From positions 1,242,322 to 1,268,815 of the forward strand of contig KL662192.1 of the NCBI GenBank assembly GCA_000733415.1: a stretch of 26,494 bases of DNA. Direction: 5' to 3'. Shown in pieces: positions 1 through 8,649 of the stretch. Numbering within the stretch: the first letter of the stretch is position 1; each line of letters starts with the position of its first letter. Origin of the DNA: [Leptolyngbya] sp. JSC-1. Its GTDB lineage: Bacteria; Cyanobacteriota; Cyanobacteriia; Elainellales; Elainellaceae. The notes beneath the pieces are model-generated. The model did no database searches. It saw nothing but the letters and a program-made list of their open reading frames with translations, and was not told the DNA's origin. The position numbers and the translations under genes were made by a program.

Positions 1-201
1 CTCAACAAGCACCGTCATCGCATCGTCAATTACAGTTACTTCCAAGCCGAAGGGATTTCCATTGGTTCAGGCACGATTGAATCGACTGTCAAACAGATTG
101 GAGCGCGCATCAAACTATCTGGAGCACAGTGGAAAGCGCAAAACGTTCCTCAAGTCTTGCTCCATCGTTGTGCTTATCTCAATGGGCAGTTCTCAAATTG
201 A
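1..201 (+). CDS. ISKra4-type transposase, C-terminal fragment (5' end outside window)
   Basis: Frame 1 is open from the window edge to a TGA at 199-201 and gives the last 66 residues of a transposase. The sequence carries the motif IGSGTIESTVKQIGAR followed by KLSGAQW and a C-terminal HRCAYLNGQ, which I recognise as the conserved end of ISKra4-family transposases common in cyanobacteria; the family name is from memory, not a search. The rest of the gene lies upstream of the window. The same protein end recurs, inverted, at the right edge with one substitution (Thr here, Met there, from C74 versus T). Conventional ORF calls at 62-250 and 129-407 are out-of-frame shadows of this gene. Confidence 0.75.
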   Translation, partial: LNKHRHRIVNYSYFQAEGISIGSGTIESTVKQIGARIKLSGAQWKAQNVPQVLLHRCAYLNGQFSN

Positions 202-225
202 GACTCGCAAGACTGGGATGCACCC
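23..225 (+). repeat. 203-bp inverted repeat, left arm (partner 26292-26494)
   Basis: Positions 23-225 equal the reverse complement of 26292-26494 with a single mismatch that I can see (74 versus 26443). Both arms contain the 3' end of the same transposase gene and point inwards. This may be a real pair of flanking insertion sequences or the place where an assembly stopped in a repeat. Confidence 0.95.
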
Positions 226-366
226 TATTTCAACTGGATCTACAGCATAGTTATTTGAAGGCAGCAGTGGCTCAACCTCAGAGGTCGGCTGCCTATCCTT
301 TTGACGTGAAGCTACCTTCTCGACAACAATCTGGGGGACCACCAAATCAAATTCATTTAAAAAACT
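226..366 (-). other. Stop-free minus-strand stretch between glycosyltransferase stop and IS end
   Basis: Reading the minus strand onward from the TGA of the neighbouring gene (367-369), the same frame stays open for about 46 codons until it meets the IS at 225. It gives a plausible-looking peptide containing EFDLVVPQIVVEKVASRQKD. There is no ATG; GTG or TTG starts without a clear ribosome site are possible. It could be the 5' part of a gene cut by the IS, a former C-terminal extension of the glycosyltransferase, or chance. I do not recognise a family. Confidence 0.2.
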
Positions 367-1338
367 TCAAAGTTTTCTCAGAGGTGAAGATTTCACGAGC
401 AGAATAAAATGTTTTCTGAGTTTTTTAAATCCTCTAGTAAACCAAATGATTGACAAATAGGATTTATATCTCTTTAAGAAGCTTTCTCTGCATTCAGCTT
501 GTTCTGGAATAAGTTTAGCGAGAAAATCTTTATCAACTGGAAGGTGGAGTAGAAAGCAGCTCTCAAAATATTTGAAAGATTTCTGGGGATGCCGAATAGT
601 GGGTACACTAAAGAACCTACCAACAATTCCAAGGGTACCTGCATCGGCAATATAAGTTCCACTTCGTCTCAGCTTTTCTAGAGCCACAGAGGTGAGCATT
701 TCATCTCCTTTATGAAATAATTCATCAGCAATCTCAACATAGCGTGTATAGATTGGCTCTATTTCAGCATTTAGAGAAGCAAAAAACTCTGGTGGTCCCA
801 TAATAAATTCTCCACCATACCAGCGCCCTTCACAAATATCAGGTGATAGTTTTTGCATGTCCTGCAAAATCACATCATGACCAAAAGCTGGAATGAGCTG
901 ATCTGAAACATCGTAGCAAACAGGAATCTTTTCTCGTACTAAATTTTTGAAGCTACTAGGAATATCATTAATAGCAATCATATCGATATCAACTAGCCCA
1001 ACATATGCTTCATTTTGAAGCGAAGCCAAGTGGCGAAAGACATCTAGCTTAAAGTGGGCCGAATAATAATATATACCGTTTGGAACATGGATATTGAAAT
1101 CAAGTTCCTCAACCGCCAGGAAGCTATTATAACTCAGTGATTTGAGGTCATTATATATTTCTTCTTTTTTGTTAGTCAGTAAGGTAAAAGTAATACCTCT
1201 TTTGCGAAGCGATCGCGATAAGTTGACAGCACTTATTAGATAAAAAATTTTCTTCTGTTCGTAGGTTTTAGCATAATCATCCATTGAGCCTGTTTGATTT
1301 TCCGCTAAATGTAATAGACCATATAATGATAGATTCAT
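367..1338 (-). CDS. Glycosyltransferase-like protein (GT-A type, putative)
   Basis: A 323-residue protein, ATG start. Near residues 114-122 it has GLVDIDMIA, a DxD-type motif after a hydrophobic strand, as in nucleotide-diphospho-sugar transferases where it binds the metal and UDP-sugar. Upstream, around residue 94, AHFKLDVFRHL resembles the K/R-L region preceding the DxD in GT8-like enzymes, and GDEMLTSVAL near residue 212 fits the acceptor side of the fold. No signal peptide or membrane helix is visible. It is the last gene of the minus-strand polysaccharide block, 112 bp after the acyltransferase. The likely role is adding one sugar to a surface glycan, but donor and linkage cannot be told. 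The family assignment rests on motif shape only; a DUF of unknown function with the same fold is the alternative. Confidence 0.55.
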   Translation of the reverse strand: MNLSLYGLLHLAENQTGSMDDYAKTYEQKKIFYLISAVNLSRSLRKRGITFTLLTNKKEEIYNDLKSLSYNSFLAVEELDFNIHVPNGIYYYSAHFKLDVFRHLASLQNEAYVGLVDIDMIAINDIPSSFKNLVREKIPVCYDVSDQLIPAFGHDVILQDMQKLSPDICEGRWYGGEFIMGPPEFFASLNAEIEPIYTRYVEIADELFHKGDEMLTSVALEKLRRSGTYIADAGTLGIVGRFFSVPTIRHPQKSFKYFESCFLLHLPVDKDFLAKLIPEQAECRESFLKRYKSYLSIIWFTRGFKKLRKHFILLVKSSPLRKL

Positions 1339-1450
1339 GATAGGTTTTCGCTTGTCACAATATGGTGAAATTAAGAATTACAAGAGTCTCAAACTTAGAA
1401 AAGTCAACCTGTACTCAACTATAAATTTATTCTATTTGCAAATCAATTTT

Positions 1451-2575
1451 TTAGATTCCGAACAAAAGTTTGGCTATTATCTTATGTTTCACTAAATATG
1501 AGGTAATTAACCAACTAATTCCAAAACTAAGTGAAGCAAAAAATAATTGACTGGAAATTGATACATTATAAACAAATTCAGGAAAGAGTCTACCCATAGG
1601 AATCCTGACAATCTGAATCACAGGTTGATGCATCAAATAGATACCAAAAGAACATAGGCTTAAGCTAGCAATAATACGGGATTTAGGTAGATGTAAAGAT
1701 AGGCAAATTGCTAGAACGAGTAGAGCTATTGCCTTAGTAACTTCATAGATCGGCGGCTGAAAATCAACGTAAATTGGTGAGTTTAAATCCTTTACACTAA
1801 GAAAATAAAGAAGGTTGATAATCAAAAACATCAATGTAGATGATAGCATCAATAGGCTGTTAGGATTTAACCTGTTTTTTCTAGTCAGGAGATGATTTAC
1901 AATTATAGCTGCTGCTATAAATGGCAAGCATTTGATCAGCCAGGCGGTAAATACTAAGGCTACTCGAACAAAAGGCATCTGGTTGCCATCTGGTAAAGTT
2001 GCATTGACTAAGCTTTCAAAGGCAATATTTGGGCCAAGTTGAAAGTTATTTCCAGTAGCAAATAAAATGTAATCTAAGGTAATGCTAAAGAGAAGCACTA
2101 AAAATAATGGAGTTAGCTTTATATCCTTCTTGATCAAACAAGATAGGGGGTTTAGCAATAAAGTACCTGTGAACAATAGGGGGAGGAAATAGAGAGGAAG
2201 ACCTGCCGCACCGAAAAAAATAATTGAAACCACGTCACTAACCTTTTCAAAACCATCGGTCTCATGGAGTAGAAGAAATTTGGCTGAGCGCATCAGCAAG
2301 AAAAATATGCTCCAGATGGCATATGGAATGATCAGGCGCTGAAAGCGGTTCTTCAGCGAGTAAGATTTTCCAGTAACATGCATCCGATTGATCAATAAAT
2401 AGAAAGAGGCGATCAGAAAAAACGGTACTGCAAAGCTACAAAAACGCTGCATTTGAGTTGCCCAAAAACCAACCGATGTTGAATTTGTTACATCACCTGC
2501 ATGAAGAACAGCTACACTATAGGCAGCAATACCTTTCATCAAATCAATTCCTACTAGTCTCTGAGTTTTCTCCAT
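1451..2575 (-). CDS. Acyltransferase-3 family membrane O-acyltransferase
   Basis: A multi-pass membrane protein of about 374 residues. The N-terminus RLVGIDLMKGIAAYSVAVLH followed by AGD is the signature opening of the acyltransferase-3 (OafA/WecH-like) family, with the conserved His in the first helix. About ten hydrophobic segments follow, through to the C-terminus. Such proteins move acyl groups, usually acetyl, onto sugars of O-antigen or exopolysaccharide in the cytoplasmic membrane. The frame is open further upstream to a GTG at 2605, but I prefer the ATG at 2575 because TGAGG sits 6 bases before it and homologues begin shortly before the LVGID motif. Placement among glycosyltransferases supports decoration of the same polymer. 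The substrate is not determinable. Confidence 0.85.
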   Translation of the reverse strand: MEKTQRLVGIDLMKGIAAYSVAVLHAGDVTNSTSVGFWATQMQRFCSFAVPFFLIASFYLLINRMHVTGKSYSLKNRFQRLIIPYAIWSIFFLLMRSAKFLLLHETDGFEKVSDVVSIIFFGAAGLPLYFLPLLFTGTLLLNPLSCLIKKDIKLTPLFLVLLFSITLDYILFATGNNFQLGPNIAFESLVNATLPDGNQMPFVRVALVFTAWLIKCLPFIAAAIIVNHLLTRKNRLNPNSLLMLSSTLMFLIINLLYFLSVKDLNSPIYVDFQPPIYEVTKAIALLVLAICLSLHLPKSRIIASLSLCSFGIYLMHQPVIQIVRIPMGRLFPEFVYNVSISSQLFFASLSFGISWLITSYLVKHKIIAKLLFGI

Positions 2576-2629
2576 ACAGAGCCTCATACTTTGCCGTTGT
2601 AACACAGGTAAGATTTGATATTCAACATT

Positions 2630-3913
2630 TCAAACTAATATTTCCTGATAAAACTTAGCCCAACGTTCAGCTTTACTCTGCCAGCTAAATCCAGCAAGAA
2701 TCCGCTTCTGTCCTGCCTTACCCATTTGTTCCCTCAGGTCTGGATCGTTGGCAAGTTGAATCATGGCTACTGATAGATCTTGAATCACTTGTTCTGGCTT
2801 ATGAGCCGCAACCTTAACCCCTGTTTCTGATGTTACTTGGATTGCAGGGCCTCCCAAATCTAGACAAATTACAGGACGACCGGCTGCCATCGCTTCTAAA
2901 CATACCCACCCCCCCGAATCATGTAAACTAGGATGAACTAATACATCGCTTTCCCTTAGCTTGCATAACCCCTCATTTCTCGGTAGACGTCCTAGAAACT
3001 TTACTTGATGGGAAATGCCTAAATGTTTAACAAGTGACTGTAAGTCCTCCTGAACAGGTCCTTCTCCCAAAATCCAGTACTCAGCCTCTAACAAGTTTGC
3101 TTGCGCAAATGCTCGTAATCCCAAATGAAATCCCTTCCAGTGCAAAAGCCTGCCCATGCTAATAAATCGGATTGGAGAATTGGTAGGTGACGGAAATTGT
3201 GCAAGAAATTGGATCTCTTCCTGAGTTAAACCTGATTCCACCATTACCGCTACATTTCTGGTTCCCATACGGCGAACCGCTTTAGCGGTATCCTCGGTTG
3301 TTACCAATGCAATGATGCTTCTTCTTGCAGTGAGATTGACAAACGGATCTAATTCTCCAATTTGACGTGCCAAACTCCGCAAATGCTCGTATATTTTGTC
3401 ATGCCAATTAAAATCTTGCCAAAAGGGTTTTGGAGCCATTTCGGCTCCACCAACAGGTCCCCAGATCAATGGAATGGGTAAGAGTGCTAAGAAACTAGGA
3501 CTTGAGTATTTCACATATGTAACATGATGCATCAAATCAAATTTGATTCCTTCATGTAGTTGTCGGGCGACAAAGTAAGCCTGAATTTGCCAAAGGTAAT
3601 AATGGAAGTGCACATTCCACTGGGAACGCTTACCTTCCTGAGACCAGTCATATACCCAACCTAGGGGATCAAGATAAACAATGTGTAAATTGGGGACAGG
3701 CCGGACCGCTAATTCAGCCTCAATTGCTACTCGATGAGTATTAGAGGTTAAAACCCAAACCTGGTGATAGCGAGCAATTTCTCGCGCGGTATTCCAGCCC
3801 ACTCCTGGTTCAGATCCCCGATGCGGTTCACAGGCGTAGGCAGAGAGAAGTACTCTGAGCTGGTTGCCTTGAATTTGTTGATCTTCTGCTTCAGTCAACA
3901 CTGGTAAATTCAT
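2630..3913 (-). CDS. GT4-family glycosyltransferase
   Basis: About 427 residues. The N-terminal domain opens with RVLLSAYACEPHRGSEPGVG, a glycine-rich acceptor-side loop typical of one GT4 branch. The C-terminal Rossmann domain has GRLLHWKGFHL, ILGEGP and the nucleotide-sugar site HDSGGWVCLEAMAAGRPVIC. In the latter the usual E-x7-E pair reads D-x7-E. The enzyme is predicted to be cytoplasmic or membrane-peripheral, retaining, and to extend a lipid-linked glycan. I chose the ATG at 3913, four bases after the stop of the upstream gene. A TTG at 3931 would overlap that gene by 14 bp. The tight spacing implies co-transcription and coupling with the preceding GT4 gene. Confidence 0.88.
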   Translation of the reverse strand: MNLPVLTEAEDQQIQGNQLRVLLSAYACEPHRGSEPGVGWNTAREIARYHQVWVLTSNTHRVAIEAELAVRPVPNLHIVYLDPLGWVYDWSQEGKRSQWNVHFHYYLWQIQAYFVARQLHEGIKFDLMHHVTYVKYSSPSFLALLPIPLIWGPVGGAEMAPKPFWQDFNWHDKIYEHLRSLARQIGELDPFVNLTARRSIIALVTTEDTAKAVRRMGTRNVAVMVESGLTQEEIQFLAQFPSPTNSPIRFISMGRLLHWKGFHLGLRAFAQANLLEAEYWILGEGPVQEDLQSLVKHLGISHQVKFLGRLPRNEGLCKLRESDVLVHPSLHDSGGWVCLEAMAAGRPVICLDLGGPAIQVTSETGVKVAAHKPEQVIQDLSVAMIQLANDPDLREQMGKAGQKRILAGFSWQSKAERWAKFYQEILV

Positions 3914-3917
3914 TGAA

Positions 3918-5072
3918 TTACATTGCTCCAACGACAGTATGAGTCACTTGAGACAGAAATTGGGCAGCTGCTACTGGCGTATGATGGGATATAGAGTCTT
4001 GAGAGCACTGTCCTAGTTTTTCAATTAAACTAGGCTGGTCAATCATGCGACGCATTGCAAATGCAATCTCCTCAGGTTGGTAAGGGTCAAACAAGTAGCC
4101 ATTTTCTCCCTCAATCACCAGTTCTGATGCACCAGCCCACTTCGAGCAAAGAATTGGTTTACCAAACGCCATGGCCTCTAGAATAACCATGCCCCAGGTG
4201 TCTTCCAGAGTAGGTAAGATAAATACATCCACCTGTCGAAAATAAGCACCTAGTTTCTCATAGCCGATCCACCCTAACCACTTCACACTGTCTTCCAAAC
4301 CATGTGCTCTGCTGAATTCTTGCAGCTCTTCCAGCTGAAGTCCATCGCCTGCGATTAGGACAGTGTAATTACAATAGCCTTGACGTTGAAGCAAATTGCA
4401 GGCTTCTAGCAGTTGCTGCAATCCCTTTCTCGGAATCAACTGTCCAGTAAACAGGAAGATCGGTCGATGGAGTTGGGATATATTCAGGTTGACTGATTCA
4501 GTCCGCTTCAGCAAGGCTGTTGGATCTGAAACTTCGTAGGGTTGAGCAAAAACGGCGCTCTCGCTTACCTGCAAATATTGAGTGAGATAATCTTTTCCAG
4601 CAAGGCTATTTGTAATAAAGGCGTCTGTAAAACGAGTCATGAAACGACGCAGGAATAAGCGAATCTGAGAGTTGCGATAGTCTACCCCAGGAGCACTTCC
4701 CTCATAGGCAATGACTACCCGCCAACCCCCAATTGGCTTTAGCAGAATTGAGATCAGGGTCCAGAGACAAAAGCCAGTTGTGAAGATAACGTTTGGTTTG
4801 AATTGCAGCAGCTCAGTAATGATTGCTGGCGAAACCTGAATGAAGCCTTCGTTGTACCCAGTTTCTGATTTAACTGTATCAACAAACTTCATTGCTCCTA
4901 CAATTTTGACTGTAAAGGCATCTTCAAATCCGGGTGAAAAACCAGGCCAATGTCCTGTATAAACTCTGGTTCTGGGATAGCTTCTAGTAAATTCGCTTAG
5001 AATTGGATGCCAGTAATTAGCAAAAGCGAGGGAGGGAAAAAGCCAAGCGATCCGTAAGGTTTCTGCATCCAT
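3918..5072 (-). CDS. GT4-family glycosyltransferase
   Basis: 384 residues, ATG start 12 bp after the stop of the upstream gene, with GAAG just before it. The C-terminal domain carries LFTGQLIPRKGLQQLLEA, then LIAGDGLQ, and the donor-site stretch PTLEDTWGMVILEAMAFGKP, where D-x7-E replaces the canonical E-x7-E. It ends with GENGYLFDPYQPEEIA, typical of group 1 (GT-B fold) transferases. The N-terminal half (FPSLAFANYWHPILSEF) is the more variable acceptor domain. No membrane segment is obvious. It sits in the middle of three consecutive GT4 genes, so probably transfers one of three successive sugars to the repeat unit. The sugar specificity is unknown. Confidence 0.88.
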   Translation of the reverse strand: MDAETLRIAWLFPSLAFANYWHPILSEFTRSYPRTRVYTGHWPGFSPGFEDAFTVKIVGAMKFVDTVKSETGYNEGFIQVSPAIITELLQFKPNVIFTTGFCLWTLISILLKPIGGWRVVIAYEGSAPGVDYRNSQIRLFLRRFMTRFTDAFITNSLAGKDYLTQYLQVSESAVFAQPYEVSDPTALLKRTESVNLNISQLHRPIFLFTGQLIPRKGLQQLLEACNLLQRQGYCNYTVLIAGDGLQLEELQEFSRAHGLEDSVKWLGWIGYEKLGAYFRQVDVFILPTLEDTWGMVILEAMAFGKPILCSKWAGASELVIEGENGYLFDPYQPEEIAFAMRRMIDQPSLIEKLGQCSQDSISHHTPVAAAQFLSQVTHTVVGAM

Positions 5073-5084
5073 TATGCCAGCTTC

Positions 5085-6353
5085 CTAATTTCTATAAAGA
5101 TGCTGAAAAATAGTGCTCGCAAACTGCTCTACTGAATGTAGGTTTGTCAGAGATTTCATTTGCTCAGGATTACAAAGACTGTTGAATGGTTCACACAACA
5201 ATCGAGTCAAACCTTGAGTAATTTCATCAGGTATTGTTGTATCTATAGCCACTCCTAGCTCGTATCTCCTTAACATATCCCCCATCAAACCATAATTTGA
5301 GCTGAGGACGGGTTTCTGAGCAGCAGCAGCAAGTAGGAGAATTCCACTCATACCTTGATGTTTCTGATAAGGGGCTAATACGGCATCTGCTAATCGGAAG
5401 TAAAGTGGAACCTCAGATTCAGGTATATATCCAAATTTCGTTACAATCTGCACGGGCAGTGATTCAGATACAGGAGACAACCATGCTTCTAGAGTAGTTT
5501 GTCCGGCTTGAAATGGCTCTCCTACTAGTAAGATACATAGCTTTCGGCATAGTTCTGGTTCAAGTGTATGTAAAGCATCTAGAAGCTGACGAGTTCCCTT
5601 TCGCTCATCTGCTAACAACCCAAAAGCCAGAAAGACCTTCCGATCAGGCTCAATCCCCAATTCAGCTTTTAGGTAATTGACTTGATCCTGCTCAGGAACT
5701 TGAAACTCTACAGGATCAGGTAAATGAACTGCTTTAGCAGAGCCACTAAAGCACTGATTGATTGAACTTACGGCAAATGGATCTAGACAAAGCAGCGTTT
5801 TTAATTGGGGGTGTGCTAGTAGGCGAGACAGAAAAATACGTTCCCGCAGTTGCTGTATTCGCTCTTTCCAAGTTGGGGTGTAATTAAAGAATTTGTTGTA
5901 ATGGAAGGTAGGGCGAAAATAAATTGCTGAGAAAGGGCATGGAAAATCGTGTCCAAGTACAAATGGCAACTGACAAGAATCAAAATGCATCAGCAAAGCG
6001 TGTGTCGCCTCTAATTGCTTTGCATAGCGAACTATTAGTTGGTACTGTCTGAATGCTCCAGAGAGATTGGATGATGTAGAGAGATGGTTTTCTTCCTCAG
6101 CAGTGAAAGAAACAAAGCGAACAGAACTGCGGTTCTGGTCAGCTAAAGACACAATCTCCTCATGTTTTTCTAAGAAACTTGGCATCGTAACAACGTTCAG
6201 TATGCCTGGAAGCCGGCGTTGTTTCCATTGAAGAATTAGGTGCCGAATATAGGTAGGGTGGTGGCCGTAATACCAGGGAGAAAATACCATTATGGATGGG
6301 GCATCCTCTATATCGAAATTCCAGCTTAGATTTGGCTCCCGGTTCAATAACAT
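5085..6353 (-). CDS. Divergent GT4-like glycosyltransferase
   Basis: About 422 residues. GT-B organisation is visible: an N-terminal SPWYYGHHPTYIRHL glycine/histidine loop, then a C-terminal FLAFGLLADERKGTRQLLDAL and LAPYQKHQGMSGILLLAAAA. In the donor site the acidic E-x7-E pair is absent: the equivalent positions are Gln and Leu. That pattern is seen in some GT4 subfamilies and may mean altered donor contact rather than inactivity. Start: ATG at 6353, with AGGA nine bases upstream; a GTG three bases earlier is possible. It is followed after 12 bp by the next GT4 gene, so the two are surely one transcript. About 158 bp separate it from the polymerase upstream. Confidence 0.75.
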   Translation of the reverse strand: MLLNREPNLSWNFDIEDAPSIMVFSPWYYGHHPTYIRHLILQWKQRRLPGILNVVTMPSFLEKHEEIVSLADQNRSSVRFVSFTAEEENHLSTSSNLSGAFRQYQLIVRYAKQLEATHALLMHFDSCQLPFVLGHDFPCPFSAIYFRPTFHYNKFFNYTPTWKERIQQLRERIFLSRLLAHPQLKTLLCLDPFAVSSINQCFSGSAKAVHLPDPVEFQVPEQDQVNYLKAELGIEPDRKVFLAFGLLADERKGTRQLLDALHTLEPELCRKLCILLVGEPFQAGQTTLEAWLSPVSESLPVQIVTKFGYIPESEVPLYFRLADAVLAPYQKHQGMSGILLLAAAAQKPVLSSNYGLMGDMLRRYELGVAIDTTIPDEITQGLTRLLCEPFNSLCNPEQMKSLTNLHSVEQFASTIFQHLYRN

Positions 6354-6511
6354 CACATTATTTCCTGAAACAAGTTTTAGAATCCATGAAGACGAATTTT
6401 ATATTAATGCTCCAAAATACAGAAAAGCAAAACCTGTGCAAAGACCTTTTAGCTGCTGTTTTTTAAGTGGTACGAAGGAATTTGCAAGGATATAAAGGAG
6501 TAAAAATACAA

Positions 6512-7867
6512 TCAAATTATCTTTTCGTCCAACTGTTTTCGCACTTCTTGCCAGTGAAGCCCAATTAAGCTAGCAACAAAAAGCATAAATCCCGGTTCCT
6601 GCAGTCCTGCTTGAACCCATCCAACCACAAACACACATAAAAGCTGAAATTTAGAGACATCGTCTTTACAAAGATATCGCCAGATTAGGAAGTAAAGGTA
6701 ACAATACGTGACTATCCCTACAATTCCTAAATCACCCCAGACTGCCGCCCACCCGAAAAATGGTGAAAACATAGTGCTGCCATTTGCTAGCCAACTAGCT
6801 GACATTTGTGACCAAACTTGAGCGGCAATTGTATTTGTAGTTGCCCCTAGAGGAGCTAGTAAGCTGCTGTAGTCTCTTAGCATCCATCCACCAAGTCGAT
6901 CCACTGTATGACCTGGACCTAGTCCAAACAACCAATGCAGGAGTGAATGCATGTTGTCAAGGATCGCGTTAACGCCAAATAATTTAAATCTAGTTGCTTC
7001 ACCATCGGGGCTGTAGATTTCTGGCCTAATCCAACCAGCAAAATTAGAAAGAAATTGAAAGTTGAAGATTGCCCACCAAAAAATTTGAGCTACAGTCACA
7101 ACCAGTACAACTGATATAATCCCCTTTCTAACATCTTTCATATTGGCGAGTGACAGCAGTGCTAAAGCTATCCCACCAACAATGAGTACCTGCTTTGCAT
7201 CAGCTACAATTATTTGTACTAAACAAGCAAAGATAATTAGTTCACGCAACCATAGAGGTCGATGCTTTGCAGCTACAAAGTAATGTGCACTAAGAGCCAT
7301 AGATACTGAAGCGCCAACGATACAACCAGCTCCTTGACAAACAAAAACCCCTGTGATTGTGTCTACACCGTCTAGACCTCCACAAGGATCGAGTCCTCTA
7401 TCCCAGCGCAGGATGAATTTTTGGAGCAGGGCAAAAATAAGATTAATAAAACCAAATCCAAGCACATAATTGCGACATTGATTTAGGCTTCTGGTAGACA
7501 TGGGGATGCAAATAATGGCTAACAGCAGCATCCAAGGTTCATTAAAGAGCAAGAACTGTAAAATGACGTTAATTAACCCTACATCATTCAAAAATGCACT
7601 TGCTAGTCCAATTGTCAGCAATAATAGCAAGGTAAATAAAATCTGTTTAGATGCTGCAAGTTGCTGTCGATCTTGAGAGCGAGACTTTGAAATTGCTATT
7701 CCAAAAACAAAAGGTACAACAGCAAAGTGCAAAAAATTCACCATAGAGGGGAACTTGATTAACATCAGCACCCGTGGAAAGAATGCACTTGCCAGCGCGA
7801 TGATTATAAGGCTTGTGCTGGAAATATAACTTTCTTTTCGCTTCTCAGATATAGATTTGATCAACAT
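6512..7867 (-). CDS. Wzy/O-antigen-ligase-like polysaccharide polymerase
   Basis: 451 residues with roughly ten to twelve hydrophobic helices and a long loop in the second half (about residues 290-370) that contains GLGPGHTVDRLGGWML and GATTNTIAAQVW. Many transmembrane helices plus one large periplasmic loop is the architecture of O-antigen polymerases and ligases, which are recognised by topology rather than sequence. Its position between methyltransferase and glycosyltransferase genes fits polymerisation of lipid-linked repeat units on the outer face of the membrane. A flippase is the main alternative, but the long loop argues against it. ATG start; I see no strong ribosome site. Confidence 0.7.
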   Translation of the reverse strand: MLIKSISEKRKESYISSTSLIIIALASAFFPRVLMLIKFPSMVNFLHFAVVPFVFGIAISKSRSQDRQQLAASKQILFTLLLLLTIGLASAFLNDVGLINVILQFLLFNEPWMLLLAIICIPMSTRSLNQCRNYVLGFGFINLIFALLQKFILRWDRGLDPCGGLDGVDTITGVFVCQGAGCIVGASVSMALSAHYFVAAKHRPLWLRELIIFACLVQIIVADAKQVLIVGGIALALLSLANMKDVRKGIISVVLVVTVAQIFWWAIFNFQFLSNFAGWIRPEIYSPDGEATRFKLFGVNAILDNMHSLLHWLFGLGPGHTVDRLGGWMLRDYSSLLAPLGATTNTIAAQVWSQMSASWLANGSTMFSPFFGWAAVWGDLGIVGIVTYCYLYFLIWRYLCKDDVSKFQLLCVFVVGWVQAGLQEPGFMLFVASLIGLHWQEVRKQLDEKII

Positions 7868-7928
7868 CTATTACTCAATTAGCTATGAAATATAATGGTT
7901 TGAGAAACATTATCTTTTGTGTTGGATG

Positions 7929-8603
7929 TCAAGTTGATGACCTTTTTAGGGAGAGTTTATCTGCAATTACTAGATAGCTACCATACGCAAACAACAATGG
8001 AAATTTTTCACCCAAATAGCGAGAAACTTTTCCACTACCTAAAATTTTAAGATTGCTAAAACCAGTTTCCTCAAGCTGCTTTTTCAACTCCTTTGGGTAG
8101 TGCTGAGAAACATGTGCTCCTCCCAAAACGCTTCTGCCAGTTAGCAATAGAAGCAAGTAATTAGGATTAGGTGTTGTTAACAAAAGTCTACCTCCTGGCC
8201 GTAGAATTCTGTAGAACTCGCACAATGTTTGAGTGACATCCTGTGGAAAAAGATGTTCAACAAATTCGCCTGCCACTACTACATCAAATACAGAATCTTC
8301 ACTGGCAATATTAGTTGAATAAGAGCAAATGGTTCGGCAATAAACATCTCCTGAAATTCTTGCAAGGCGGTTCTCAACACAGTCTAAACCAACAATTTCA
8401 AGATCCTGCTGTAACTCCTTCAGGACTTTGCCACCTCTCCCGATATTACAGCCAACATCTAAAACAGCTTGAGCATTAGAAGGGAAGTAATGGAAAAATT
8501 GCTGATACCTCTCTAGTGTGAAAGGATCATTCTCACTAACTTCCTGAGCAAGATTAATTTCTTCGTAGCTTTTCAAGGTAATCTCCCTTATAGGTATACA
8601 CAT
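7929..8603 (-). CDS. Class I SAM-dependent methyltransferase
   Basis: 224 residues with the full class I signature. Motif I is VLDVGCNIGRGG (residues 47-58), then FDVVVAGEFVEHLFPQD (around 108-122), then the post-II segment FYRILRPGGRLLLTTPNPNY. This binds S-adenosylmethionine in a cytoplasmic Rossmann fold of the UbiE/Methyltransf_11 type. The C-terminal part is short, so the acceptor site is small. In this neighbourhood the likely acceptor is a sugar of the glycan or a lipid-linked intermediate, giving an O-methyl cap or substituent; this is inference from context. It lies 61 bp upstream of the polymerase and 46 bp downstream of the FkbM gene. Confidence 0.85.
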   Translation of the reverse strand: MCIPIREITLKSYEEINLAQEVSENDPFTLERYQQFFHYFPSNAQAVLDVGCNIGRGGKVLKELQQDLEIVGLDCVENRLARISGDVYCRTICSYSTNIASEDSVFDVVVAGEFVEHLFPQDVTQTLCEFYRILRPGGRLLLTTPNPNYLLLLLTGRSVLGGAHVSQHYPKELKKQLEETGFSNLKILGSGKVSRYLGEKFPLLFAYGSYLVIADKLSLKRSST

Positions 8604-8649
8604 TTCTCAGAGCATTCTCTAAATCAACCATAACCGAAATATTCTAATC

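Larger units (their letters stand above)
1..225 (+). mobile_element. ISKra4-type insertion sequence, right part
   Basis: Identity with the inverted copy at the right edge of the window stops exactly at position 225, after GGGATGCACCC. Beyond it the two copies enter unrelated DNA, so 225 is the inferred outer end of the element, 24 bp past the transposase stop. The outermost bases read inwards as GGGTGCATCCCAGTC, a plausible terminal inverted repeat. The other end of the element is not in the window, so target-site duplication cannot be checked. Confidence 0.7.

Noticed and set aside
62..407. Plus-strand frames at the left edge as genes
   Set aside because: They overlap the transposase fragment out of frame and run across the IS boundary into unrelated DNA.
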